64,000 nt of DNA from contig CALKEU010000003.1 in the NCBI GenBank assembly GCA_938084565.1, positions 69,871 through 133,870 of the forward strand, in the 5' to 3' direction. Source of the DNA: Candidatus Kapaibacterium sp. (lineage in GTDB: Bacteria; Bacteroidota; Ignavibacteria; Kapaibacteriales; HRBIN21). Below, piece after piece: positions 1 through 7,395 of the stretch. Position 1 is the stretch's first letter. The number at the start of each line of letters is the position of its first letter. The notes under the pieces were generated by a model. That model was given only the letters and a program-made list of their open reading frames with translations. It searched no databases and was not told where the DNA came from. Position numbers and translations under genes: made by a program.

Positions 1-449
1 GCGGGCAGTTGCCGCACGATGTGCTCAGCTGTTCCAGTTGTCACGACGATATCGCTGAGCGCTTTGACAGCGGGCTCGGTCTGGATATGGACGAGGGCAA
101 GGGCATCGGGATAGGCCTCGCGCAGCCGTGCAAAGAGCTCCGGTGGACAGCTTTCAGCTAGTGAACAGCTTGCCAAGCGGTCGGGAATGAGCACCTGCTT
201 GTCAGGGCAGAGGAGTTTGATGGATTCAGCAACGTGGAGTGTTGCCGCCACCACCAGCCTGCGATGCGGTAGCTGCCGGGCAGCTCGCAGAAGCTGCAGT
301 GTATCCCCTAAGACGTCAGCCACTGCTTCAATGCCCGTGCTGTGATACCAGTGGACGAGCAGAGCACTGCCAGAGCGCTCCTTGAGCTCCTGCACCGCCA
401 CGGCCCAGTCAGACGGTGTCCATGCTGCTGTCGGCTCAGCGGAGGGCAT
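1..449 (-). CDS. nadA: Quinolinate synthase NadA (3' part cut by window edge)
   Basis: NadA condenses iminoaspartate with dihydroxyacetone phosphate to make quinolinate for NAD synthesis, using a [4Fe-4S] cluster. Translating the minus strand from the ATG at 449-447 gives 149 residues with LLVHWYHS near residue 30, the repeat-like ending of a NadA domain, and CSLAESC, the family's characteristic CSLA[DE]SC cluster-ligand segment. The start lies directly against the stop of the adenosyltransferase upstream (450-452), with no spacer, which implies translational coupling. The C-terminal half, including the remaining ligand cysteines, is outside the window. Confidence 0.9.
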   Translation of the reverse strand, partial: MPSAEPTAAWTPSDWAVAVQELKERSGSALLVHWYHSTGIEAVADVLGDTLQLLRAARQLPHRRLVVAATLHVAESIKLLCPDKQVLIPDRLASCSLAESCPPELFARLREAYPDALALVHIQTEPAVKALSDIVVTTGTAEHIVRQLP

Positions 450-1010
450 TTACGGTGCCGCTGGTGTCCAGAGAGTATCGGCTTTGCCAGCCCGGTAATT
501 GACGAGGCGAGCAGCAATGAAGAGGTAGTCCGACAGCCGATTCAGGAAAGGGAGCAGGGCCGCATTGAGCCGTTCGCGCTCTGCTGCAGCCACGACAGCT
601 CGTTCAGCCCGCCGGCAGACCGTCCGAGCCAGGTGGAGGTGGGCTGCAGCTGGCTCCCCTCCTGGGAGGATGAAGTTCCGCAGAGGCGGCAGCTCCGCCT
701 CATAAGCATCGATACGCTCTTCGAGCCATCGGACATGCTCTTCCGTAATGCAGGGAATGGAAGCTCGTGTGCGAGCCTCAAGAGGCGTAGCCAGATCAGC
801 CCCCACGATGAAGAGCCACGAACTGAGGGTGCGTAGATCGGCTTGGACCTCTGGAGGCAGGGGATAGAGTAGCACAATGCCGAGCACGGCATTGAGCTCA
901 TCGACAGTGCCGTACGCTTCCAAGAGCGGATGGGATTTCAAGAGGCGCCCTCCCCCGAAGAGCCCGGTTGTGCCATCATCCCCTGTGCGGGTATAGATGC
1001 GTGAACTCAT
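450..1010 (-). CDS. PduO-type ATP:cob(I)alamin adenosyltransferase
   Basis: Transfers the adenosyl group of ATP to cob(I)alamin, giving coenzyme B12. The 186-residue product has the PduO-family N-terminus (YTRTGDDGTTGL), the YGTVDELNA segment and the helical-bundle motif with RRAER near the C-terminus, at the usual family length. It has no fused extra domain. Its start overlaps the stop of the upstream MBL gene (ATGA, 1007-1010), and nadA follows without a gap. A corrinoid enzyme is therefore expected elsewhere in the genome, even though methionine synthesis in this window uses the B12-independent MetE. Confidence 0.88.
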   Translation of the reverse strand: MSSRIYTRTGDDGTTGLFGGGRLLKSHPLLEAYGTVDELNAVLGIVLLYPLPPEVQADLRTLSSWLFIVGADLATPLEARTRASIPCITEEHVRWLEERIDAYEAELPPLRNFILPGGEPAAAHLHLARTVCRRAERAVVAAAERERLNAALLPFLNRLSDYLFIAARLVNYRAGKADTLWTPAAP

Positions 1011-1678
1011 TGAGTGTACTCGAAGGACTGGCCCGGCTCGAGGATAACTACACGTGCCCGATCCCCAACCAGGCGAGCAAACTCCTGGGGATCCTGCTCA
1101 ATGGGCGGGAAGGTCCCGTAGTGCATGGGGATGACCACTTTCGGGCGGAGTAGCTCAACGGCTCGGGCTGCATCGGCTGGATCCATCGTGAAGTACCCTC
1201 CGATATGGAGCAGTGCCACGTCTAGGGGGAATTTCTCCCCGATGAGGCGCATGTCGGAGAACAGGCAAGTGTCCCCCGCATGGTAAATGTGCAGTCCATT
1301 GAGGTGCACGACAAACCCCACCACCGGGACAGCATGGAAGGCCAACGTGAAGCTGATCTGCACTCCCTTCACTACGGGGACGGTTCCCCCAACGTTGCCG
1401 CCAACCACAGCAACACCACGGGCTTGCGCTTTCTGGGCTAGGTCGAAAAAGCTCACAAACGTGGCCCCCGTACGCCGGCAAATCTCAATGGCGTCATCGA
1501 AGCCATGGTCTCCGTGCTCGTGTGAGACGCAGACGATATCGGCGCGCTCGATGTCGGCGGGACTGCGCAGAGGACTGCGGGGATTGCCTGTAATGAAGGG
1601 ATCCAGCAGGACAACTGCATTGGCACTCTCGAGTCGGAAAGCAGCATGTCCGAGCCACGTGATACGCACTGAGGCCAT
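1007..1678 (-). CDS. UPF0173-type metallo-beta-lactamase-fold hydrolase
   Basis: A 223-residue metal-dependent hydrolase of the UPF0173/UlaG-like branch of the MBL superfamily; the substrate is unknown. It begins ITWLGHAAFRL, has the metal-binding signature SHEHGDHG around residue 50, then HAGDT and the late IPMHYGTFP histidine segment, as in intact members. The reading frame stays open upstream to about 2083, but the family N-terminus starts at the ATG at 1678, so the extension is rejected. About 84 nt of apparently empty sequence separate it from plsY. It overlaps the adenosyltransferase by four bases. Confidence 0.85.
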   Translation of the reverse strand: MASVRITWLGHAAFRLESANAVVLLDPFITGNPRSPLRSPADIERADIVCVSHEHGDHGFDDAIEICRRTGATFVSFFDLAQKAQARGVAVVGGNVGGTVPVVKGVQISFTLAFHAVPVVGFVVHLNGLHIYHAGDTCLFSDMRLIGEKFPLDVALLHIGGYFTMDPADAARAVELLRPKVVIPMHYGTFPPIEQDPQEFARLVGDRARVVILEPGQSFEYTQ

Positions 1679-1761
1679 CGCACGCTCGCACAATGGGGGC
1701 ACATGACTGCAGCACTCACAAAAATAGGGACTCCCGCCTGGCTGGTGTGCAGCTGTAAGAG

Positions 1762-2394
1762 CTACTGCCGAGCGCCATTGCGGAACAGCTCCCGGATCGG
1801 GTGCAGATGCCGCAGGAAGATAGGGACGGCGAGGGTGAGCACGAAGAGAGTATGCTCCACCATTGTGGGGACGGCCAGTTGCAGCAATAGCCGTACCAAG
1901 GGCTCGGGGGCGGTAGCGATGAGGATGGGGGTGCCAATTGTGGCAGTCATGTTCCCCACATAGATGTTGCGTCGGATAGCCGCATAGCCCGTTAGCCACA
2001 GCAAGCACCACAGCAGGAGCGGCAGCCAGCTGACAGCCAGAAGCACGCCGGCTGCCGGTGCTAAGCCACGGCCACCTGCCCACTGGAGAAAGACATTATA
2101 GGTGTGCCCGACAACCACCATAGTGCCGCCCGCAGCCACCGCCGTAAAACCTGCCCCAGGCAGTGCCTGGATCAGCTGGATGGCGATGTAGCCTTTGAGC
2201 ATGTCGAGGGCTGCAACGCTGACCCCCACCCAGAGCTTTCCCGTGACCTCGTATGCATTGGCAGCACCCACACTTCCCGTGCCGCAGAAGCGGATGTCGC
2301 AACCTGTGGTCCACCGTACGAGCCAGTAGGCGCTCGGTAGGCACCCCAGGAGATAGCCAATTACGAGAGCGCCGATGAGGCCGAGGAGCTCCAT
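1762..2394 (-). CDS. plsY: Glycerol-3-phosphate acyltransferase PlsY
   Basis: Integral membrane enzyme that acylates the sn-1 position of glycerol 3-phosphate from acyl-phosphate, the first step of phospholipid synthesis. The 210-residue product shows the PlsY hallmarks: GYLLGCLPSAYWL, GTGSVGAANA, a VVGHTYNVFLQWAGGRG stretch, and several hydrophobic segments. The ATG at 2394 lies inside the 3' end of the upstream permease gene (34-nt overlap). The open frame further upstream has no PlsY similarity and is out-of-frame permease sequence. Confidence 0.92.
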   Translation of the reverse strand: MELLGLIGALVIGYLLGCLPSAYWLVRWTTGCDIRFCGTGSVGAANAYEVTGKLWVGVSVAALDMLKGYIAIQLIQALPGAGFTAVAAGGTMVVVGHTYNVFLQWAGGRGLAPAAGVLLAVSWLPLLLWCLLWLTGYAAIRRNIYVGNMTATIGTPILIATAPEPLVRLLLQLAVPTMVEHTLFVLTLAVPIFLRHLHPIRELFRNGARQ

Positions 2395-3266
2395 TGCTGA
2401 TGACGCCGTAGGAGACGGAGTTGAACGGCAGCAAGGAGGCCAATCAGAGCGAAGACGCCATATGCCAGTGCTGCAGCGTAGCCCATACGGTCCACGTGCT
2501 CGAAGGCATTCACAAAGACCAAGTACACCAGTGTCGTGGTTGCCCCCAATGGGCCGCCACGGGTCATGATGTAGACCTCTACGAAGACCTGTACAGCCTT
2601 GATCGTATTGAGGACGAGCGCAAACGCAAGCATGGGGCGGAGTAGGGGCAGCGTTACCCACCGCAGACGCTGCCAGAACGTGGCGCCGGCCAGGAGGGCA
2701 ACTTCGTCGTACTCGCGCGGAATAGCCTGGAGCCCAGCCAGGAGCAGAAGTGTGTAATAGCCCACCGACGCCCAAATGTCCATGAGCATAATTGCCGGCA
2801 GTGCGGTGCTCGGCTCCTGGAGCCAGCCCCGCTCCGGATACGGAAGCCCAAGGGAAGAGAGCACAGCATTGAGATAGCCTTGGCGTGCGTAGAGGTTGGT
2901 GAAGATCAGGGCAAGTACCACAAGCGAGGTTACCGAGGGCAGGAGCAGAGTGCTCTGCCACAGCCCACGCCAGAGCACCAGGTGGCTGTCTAACAAGAGT
3001 GCCAGTATGAGTGCAAGGCCGATGGTAATCGGGACAGTGCCGAGTGTGAAGAGAGCTGTATTGCGGAGCGCTCTCCAGAAGAGATCGTCGCGGAGCAGCG
3101 CCACATAGTTGCCAAGCCCGACGAATTCTCGAGCACCAAGCAGGGCATGGTAATCCAGCAGGCTCATGCCGAAAGCATACAGCAGGGGATAAAGCCAGAA
3201 GACGGCGAATGTGATGCCCCAGGGGAGAAGGCAGACGAGGGCGAAGAGACGTTCCCTAGAGCTCAT
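2361..3266 (-). CDS. MalF/UgpA-type ABC transporter permease
   Basis: About 301 residues with six hydrophobic segments and the EAA cytoplasmic loop of binding-protein-dependent permeases (EYDEVALLAGA, then LPLLRPM), typical of the carbohydrate (MalF/UgpA) family. It would form half of the membrane channel of a sugar or glycerol-3-phosphate importer. No ATPase, binding protein or second permease lies next to it; the neighbours are maf and plsY. The start is placed at the ATG at 3266 because the frame upstream is antisense-like maf sequence. The substrate cannot be judged from sequence. Confidence 0.82.
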   Translation of the reverse strand: MSSRERLFALVCLLPWGITFAVFWLYPLLYAFGMSLLDYHALLGAREFVGLGNYVALLRDDLFWRALRNTALFTLGTVPITIGLALILALLLDSHLVLWRGLWQSTLLLPSVTSLVVLALIFTNLYARQGYLNAVLSSLGLPYPERGWLQEPSTALPAIMLMDIWASVGYYTLLLLAGLQAIPREYDEVALLAGATFWQRLRWVTLPLLRPMLAFALVLNTIKAVQVFVEVYIMTRGGPLGATTTLVYLVFVNAFEHVDRMGYAAALAYGVFALIGLLAAVQLRLLRRHQQWSSSASSALS

Positions 3267-3861
3267 GGCAGACCTGCTCAAGCAGCTGGTAGACAAGCTG
3301 CAGCGGGAGTCCCACGACATTGTAGTAGCAGCCGCGAATGCTCTCGACGAACACGGCTCCGAAGGGGTCTTGGATGCCGTATGCTCCGGCTTTATCCAGA
3401 GGAAGGCCGGTGGCGACGTAGGCGGCAATCTCCTCCGGCTTTAGTGGGCGGAAGGTGACTTCCGTGCGGGCGTAGGCAGTGAGGAGGCGTTGTTCCGGGA
3501 GGCTGAGTAGTGCAACACCGGTATAGACCTCATGCGTTCGGCCGCTGAGGCGCCAGAGCATGGCCGAGGCCTCCTCGGCTGTGCGAGGTTTGTTGAGAAC
3601 AGCGCTCTCGAGGACTACCGTGGTATCGGCTGCCAAGATCACGCATGGGCGTGTAAGGTGCTGGGCCACAGCATGTGCCTTCTGGCAGGCCAAGTGGAGA
3701 ACGTACTCATGTGGCGGTCGGCCGTCGGTGTCGGGCTCCTCACGTGGTGGAGGGAAGATCTGAAAGCGCAGACCTAGCAGCCGGAGGAGCTCGGCACGCC
3801 GCGGCGACCGCGAGGCTAGGATGAGTGGACGCGCCAGCTGTAACAGTGCCGCCAGGCTCAT
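3256..3861 (-). CDS. maf: Maf-family nucleoside triphosphate pyrophosphatase
   Basis: Maf proteins hydrolyse non-canonical or excess dTTP/UTP and related nucleotides. The 201-residue product has LILASRSPRRAELL at the N-terminus, the catalytic AADT segment and DKAGAYGIQ, matching the YhdE subgroup. I chose the ATG at 3861 because it makes an ATGA overlap with the upstream gene's stop; a start at 3897 is also open. The 3' end overlaps the permease start by 11 nt. Confidence 0.9.
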   Translation of the reverse strand: MSLAALLQLARPLILASRSPRRAELLRLLGLRFQIFPPPREEPDTDGRPPHEYVLHLACQKAHAVAQHLTRPCVILAADTTVVLESAVLNKPRTAEEASAMLWRLSGRTHEVYTGVALLSLPEQRLLTAYARTEVTFRPLKPEEIAAYVATGLPLDKAGAYGIQDPFGAVFVESIRGCYYNVVGLPLQLVYQLLEQVCHEL

Positions 3862-4613
3862 CGCAGATACCACGCCGCTGTTAGAGCTCGAGCCCATGGG
3901 TGAGCACTGCCGGAAGGGGGGAAAATATCGACCATCTCTCCGCCTACGGCACCGCGATGTCCGAGGCCGAAGAGGAGTCCGATGCTGAAGGCCCCAATGG
4001 AGCGTCTGTTTCGGATGTCACCCCAGAGAGCGTTGTACTCCAAGAGGAGCTGGCCAAATCGCCCCAAGCTGTGCTCGAACCCGAAGCCCCAAGTCGGATG
4101 GCGTGCCGGCGGGGGAGGCTCCAGTGGATAGCTGACCATGGCGTGCCAGGCCAGTTCGCCGAGCCACCAGCGGTAGCTCTTGCTCGCAGCTACGAAGATC
4201 CCGGGAGCAGGGACCGTAAAGCGCTTCTCTTCCAGCTTGTAGCTACCCCAGCCTTGCGTGTGGAGCCCTACAGCAAGGGCCGGAGCAACGGTGCGTTCGT
4301 CCACAAAGCGTAAGCGCACAGATATCCCCGGGAAGGGCTGCCACTCGGGAGAACCTATCCCGAGCACATTGCGTCCGCTGAAAGATAGCCCGAGCATAAG
4401 CCGTGGTATAGGAGAGGCAAAGCACTGCGCAGTGAGCGTGCCGTCCGGAGATAGCGCCGCACGGAGCAGGAGAGAGCCTGGCGATAGAATGCCGGCCGTC
4501 GGCATCGTCACAAGCGCAATGGTCTCGACAGAGGCCCCCTCGCCGACCAGCTCATGTGCCCAACTCGGACCGGTGATGAGGAGCAGCAAGGAGGATATGC
4601 GGGCAAGCCTCAT
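3858..4613 (-). CDS. Putative outer-membrane beta-barrel protein
   Basis: 251 residues beginning with an N-terminal signal peptide (MRLARISSLLLLI, then a cut near SWA-HE). The rest is rich in alternating hydrophobic/aromatic strands typical of small outer-membrane barrels (for example MLGLSFSGRNVLGIG and LLEYNALWGD) and ends near AAWYLR. I do not recognise the family; a loose resemblance to YjbH-like barrels is only an impression. Both ends make ATGA overlaps, with the 2H phosphoesterase upstream and maf downstream, so the start at 4613 is well supported. Confidence 0.7.
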   Translation of the reverse strand: MRLARISSLLLLITGPSWAHELVGEGASVETIALVTMPTAGILSPGSLLLRAALSPDGTLTAQCFASPIPRLMLGLSFSGRNVLGIGSPEWQPFPGISVRLRFVDERTVAPALAVGLHTQGWGSYKLEEKRFTVPAPGIFVAASKSYRWWLGELAWHAMVSYPLEPPPPARHPTWGFGFEHSLGRFGQLLLEYNALWGDIRNRRSIGAFSIGLLFGLGHRGAVGGEMVDIFPPSGSAHPWARALTAAWYLR

Positions 4614-5182
4614 CCTTGGTCCACCCCTGTCGGACCTGCGAGTTGGATGACCGCTACGGGGACGAAAATATCCTCGGGAGGATCTCCGCGGGCGATGACC
4701 GTGAGGGCATCCACACGGAAGCAGAGTGGCTGCCAATGGCGGAGGAGCTTGCGGCGGAGCTGCTCTGCCTGTGTCCGCGGGCCGTAGCATTGCCCAATGC
4801 TCAAGTGCGGTGTGAAGCCCGTTGGATACCGGCTCTGTTCGGTACAGTCGGGGAAGGCTTCCAGGAGGCGCCGGTGTAGCTCCAGGAGAGGTTCTCTCGG
4901 TTCCGGGGCAAGCCAGAGGGTGTGGGATGAGGGGCTGTGGTGGAAGAGGCGAATCTCTCGGAGGCAGAGGGTGAAAGGGCTATAGGAGGCGCAGACAGCC
5001 GTAAGGGAGGGCAATACCTGGGGGAGGTACTCTTGGGGCCGGAAGGGATAGAGCAGCGTGATATGTGGCATCCAGCGCCGGAACTTGCGGTCGTAGCGAC
5101 GGCGGAGCGACTGAATGGGCTCCCACACGGCCGGAGGTGGGATGAGGACGAGAGCGCTCTTGACGGTCTTCTGCGGTAGCAT
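4610..5182 (-). CDS. 2H phosphoesterase (2'-5' RNA ligase/cyclic phosphodiesterase family)
   Basis: A 190-residue protein with the two HxT/S motifs that define the 2H phosphoesterase fold: PHITLLYPF near residue 40 and PHLSIGQ near residue 128. Members act on 2',3'-cyclic or 2'-5' phosphodiester bonds in RNA or small molecules; the substrate here is unknown. The start shares one base with the stop of the XRE-cupin gene (TGATG), and its own stop overlaps the next start, so it is translated within a coupled operon. Confidence 0.8.
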   Translation of the reverse strand: MLPQKTVKSALVLIPPPAVWEPIQSLRRRYDRKFRRWMPHITLLYPFRPQEYLPQVLPSLTAVCASYSPFTLCLREIRLFHHSPSSHTLWLAPEPREPLLELHRRLLEAFPDCTEQSRYPTGFTPHLSIGQCYGPRTQAEQLRRKLLRHWQPLCFRVDALTVIARGDPPEDIFVPVAVIQLAGPTGVDQG

Positions 5183-5760
5183 CAGAACACGGCGCGCTGC
5201 AGCACGAGTATAGCTCGGATCGGGGCCCTCAGATAGTTCCGGTAGCGATGCGGTTGCCCGGCCTGGATGGAGAAGCTCTCGCCGGTGCGGACCAAGAGTT
5301 CGTCACCGGGCATTTCGATGAGCAAGTGCCCTTCGATGGCGACACCGTCTGTCTGTACGGGAAACTCCCAGTAGCCTTCTGGGGGCAATTGGACGGCGGA
5401 GCCGAGGCGTAATTCGAGCCACTCGGGGTCGTCGGGGCGGCGCGCGGGACGGAGCAGTAGGAGGCTGCTGCCCCGAACGGTTCGGCCGGCGACCAGGTCG
5501 AGCAGATCCAGGCCTCTCCAGCAGAGCCCCCCGTGGGCAGTGCGAGGTTCGGGGTAGCTTGTGCTAACGACGGCGGCAATCGAAGTGTTGTAGAGGGCAA
5601 CCAACGCGCGGAGAGCTTCCAGGGGGAGGCGTCGCCTGCCCTGTTCGGCGAGTGCCAGGAGCGCTTTCGAGATACCGATACGGTGCGCTACGTCGCTGAG
5701 GCTCCACTCGTGCTGTTCCCGAAGGCGGCGCAGCTGCTGCCCGAGCCAGGAAAGCTGCAT
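5182..5760 (-). CDS. XRE-family regulator with C-terminal cupin
   Basis: 192 residues. Residues about 8-60 form a lambda-repressor-like helix-turn-helix (LRRLREQHEWSLSDVAHRI, then ISKALLALAEQGRR), and the C-terminal 80 residues look like a small cupin barrel (GHLLIEMPGDELLVRTGESFSI with AGQPHRYRN). Such HTH-cupin proteins usually sense a small molecule and control adjacent genes. It is the first gene of the leftward operon and faces the SDR gene across a 70-nt divergent spacer, so autoregulation and control of the operon are plausible inferences. Confidence 0.82.
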   Translation of the reverse strand: MQLSWLGQQLRRLREQHEWSLSDVAHRIGISKALLALAEQGRRRLPLEALRALVALYNTSIAAVVSTSYPEPRTAHGGLCWRGLDLLDLVAGRTVRGSSLLLLRPARRPDDPEWLELRLGSAVQLPPEGYWEFPVQTDGVAIEGHLLIEMPGDELLVRTGESFSIQAGQPHRYRNYLRAPIRAILVLQRAVF

Positions 5761-5830
5761 AGGATAGACGGAAGCCCGTCACTGCTACGTCCCTAGCACA
5801 TGCAAATTACATCGCTTGGGGAGGGATGCC
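5761..5830. promoter_or_regulatory. Divergent intergenic region with a promoter-like element
   Basis: 70 nt between the XRE-cupin gene (minus) and the SDR gene (plus). It contains GCAAATTA at 5802-5809, which on the minus strand reads TAATTTGC and resembles the -7 element recurring in this window; it lies about 42 nt upstream of the regulator start. For the SDR gene, a GGGGAGGG ribosome-binding stretch ends five bases before the ATG at 5831. No convincing operator palindrome was found by eye. Confidence 0.4.
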
Positions 5831-6547
5831 ATGAGATTACGTGGGCGCGTGTGCCTGGTCACGGGGGCAAGCTCCGGCATTGGGCGTGCTCTGGCGCTAC
5901 GCTTGGCCGAGGAAGGAGCCGATGTGATCCTCACGGCACGTCGAGAGGAAGCCCTCCACCAGGTTGCAGCCCTTGCGCGGCAGCGTTCGCCTCAGAGCCG
6001 TGTCCACGTTGTGCCGGCAGATTTGCGCGATCCTGCAGCCATTGAGCGTCTGGCGCGCGAAGCTCAAGCAGCCCTCGGCCCCATTGATGTGTTGGTCAAC
6101 AATGCGGGCATTGGCTACTTTGCCCCAGCTACAGAGCTCGATATGGAGCGGATCGAGGAGCTCTGGCACGTCAACGTGCGCGCTCCCATATTGCTGACGC
6201 AAGCAATCCTGCCGGGGATGTTACAGCGGCAGAGCGGAACGCTCCTCTACGTTGCCTCGCTGGCAGGCAAGTATGGGGTCAAGGGAGGCAGTGTGTATGC
6301 AGCAACGAAGTTTGCCCTCCGTGGCTTTGCTGAATCGCTCTTCCAGGAGGTGCGTCAGGCGAACATCCGGGTCATCGTCATCTGTCCTGGATCGACGGCT
6401 ACGAACTTTGGCGGGGCATCTACAGGGATGCGGCGGGAGGGGATCTTACAGCCCGAGGATGTGGCCGAGGTAGCCCTTTCGGCAATCCTTTTGCCCCCGA
6501 CGGCGACGGTCAGCGAGGTAGAGCTGCGACCTACAAACCCTCGCTGA
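5831..6547 (+). CDS. Short-chain dehydrogenase/reductase
   Basis: A classical SDR of 238 residues with the TGASSGIG cofactor loop near residue 11, NNAG near residue 89, a catalytic Ser in the YVASLAG segment and YAATK. The substrate is unknown. The cofactor is probably NADP(H), because an Arg (TARRE) follows the second strand. I placed the start at ATG 5831, five bases behind GAGGG; a TTG at 5816 is also open but has no better ribosome-binding site. The DedA gene follows within about 10 nt. Confidence 0.88.
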   Translation: MRLRGRVCLVTGASSGIGRALALRLAEEGADVILTARREEALHQVAALARQRSPQSRVHVVPADLRDPAAIERLAREAQAALGPIDVLVNNAGIGYFAPATELDMERIEELWHVNVRAPILLTQAILPGMLQRQSGTLLYVASLAGKYGVKGGSVYAATKFALRGFAESLFQEVRQANIRVIVICPGSTATNFGGASTGMRREGILQPEDVAEVALSAILLPPTATVSEVELRPTNPR

Positions 6548-6558
6548 GGAGGATGCCG

Positions 6559-7176
6559 ATGCTCGAGCAATGGATTGCTACGCTCCAGCAATTGCCTCCC
6601 GGGGGAGTGCTCTTGTTCGCTTTGGTGGTAACCTTTGTGGAGAACGTCTTCCCGCCATCGCCAAGCGATACGTTGCTGCTGTTCTGCGGCGTCTTGGTTG
6701 GAATCGGGGTGGTGGAGTTTGTCCCGTTGGTACTTGTGGCTACAGTGGGGAGTGTGCTGGGGTTTAGCACGATGTTTTGGCTGGGCTACCTCTTTGGGGT
6801 GCGAGTCGTGGATATGGGGCGGCTGCGCTTCCTCCCACGAGAGGCAATCGAACAGGTGGAGCGGTGGTTTCAGCGCTATGGGTACTGGGTCATTGTGGCC
6901 AATCGTTTTCTATCGGGTACACGGGCGGTGATTTCGTTCGTAGCCGGCATGTCGAAGCTCTCCTTCCCGCTGACGGTGCTGTTGAGTGCACTGAGTGCGC
7001 TCGTGTGGAATGTGGTGCTTGTCACCGTCGGGTGGAGTGTCGGACAGGGCTGGCAGGAGGTTGCCCACGGTTTGCAGCTCTACGGGGTTATCATCACGCT
7101 GGCATTGCTCGCCTTAGGGATTGGGTGGCTGATGTGGTGGGCAGTACGGGCCCGGCGGGCAAGGCAGCGAGTGTAG
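6559..7176 (+). CDS. DedA-family membrane protein
   Basis: About 205 residues with the DedA/SNARE-associated pattern: an early FVENVFPPSPSD segment, reentrant hydrophobic stretches, and FLSGTRAVISFVAGM, which carries the conserved Arg of the family. DedA proteins are linked to undecaprenyl phosphate or phospholipid flipping and membrane homeostasis. GAGGAGG at 6546-6552 sits six bases before ATG 6559 but directly abuts ATG 6553, so 6559 is preferred. Confidence 0.88.
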   Translation: MLEQWIATLQQLPPGGVLLFALVVTFVENVFPPSPSDTLLLFCGVLVGIGVVEFVPLVLVATVGSVLGFSTMFWLGYLFGVRVVDMGRLRFLPREAIEQVERWFQRYGYWVIVANRFLSGTRAVISFVAGMSKLSFPLTVLLSALSALVWNVVLVTVGWSVGQGWQEVAHGLQLYGVIITLALLALGIGWLMWWAVRARRARQRV

Positions 7177-7191
7177 GGGTGCAGTGGTCGT

Positions 7192-7395
7192 ATGTGGAAG
7201 CGTCTCTCTCAGCGATTGCGGCAGAAGGGTGTGGCCATTGCTTTGGCGATGGTGTTAGCCATGGCTGTCGTTGATCGCCGTTCGCTGTGCCCGCTGCAGG
7301 TACCCCGCATTGTGCTCCGCATTGATTCGATACCGCCGTGCTACCTCCGGATGAGGAGTAGGCTGGCTCTACCGGAGCAGCTCTGGCTCAATTGA
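7192..7395 (+). CDS. Small hypothetical protein with N-terminal hydrophobic segment
   Basis: 67 residues starting MWKRLSQRLRQK followed by a hydrophobic run (VAIALAMVLAMAVV), so it has a signal-peptide or single-span membrane-anchor profile. It lies 16 nt downstream of the DedA gene on the same strand and ends eight bases inside the 3' end of the convergent gene. No family is recognised and no strong ribosome-binding site is visible, so it may not be expressed. Confidence 0.4.
   Translation: MWKRLSQRLRQKGVAIALAMVLAMAVVDRRSLCPLQVPRIVLRIDSIPPCYLRMRSRLALPEQLWLN

Noticed and set aside
1679..1761. A tRNA or small gene in the 83-nt gap between plsY and the MBL hydrolase.
   Set aside because: No cloverleaf arms, GTTCGAATC-like T-loop or start/stop pair of sensible length was found; no other gap contains a convincing tRNA.
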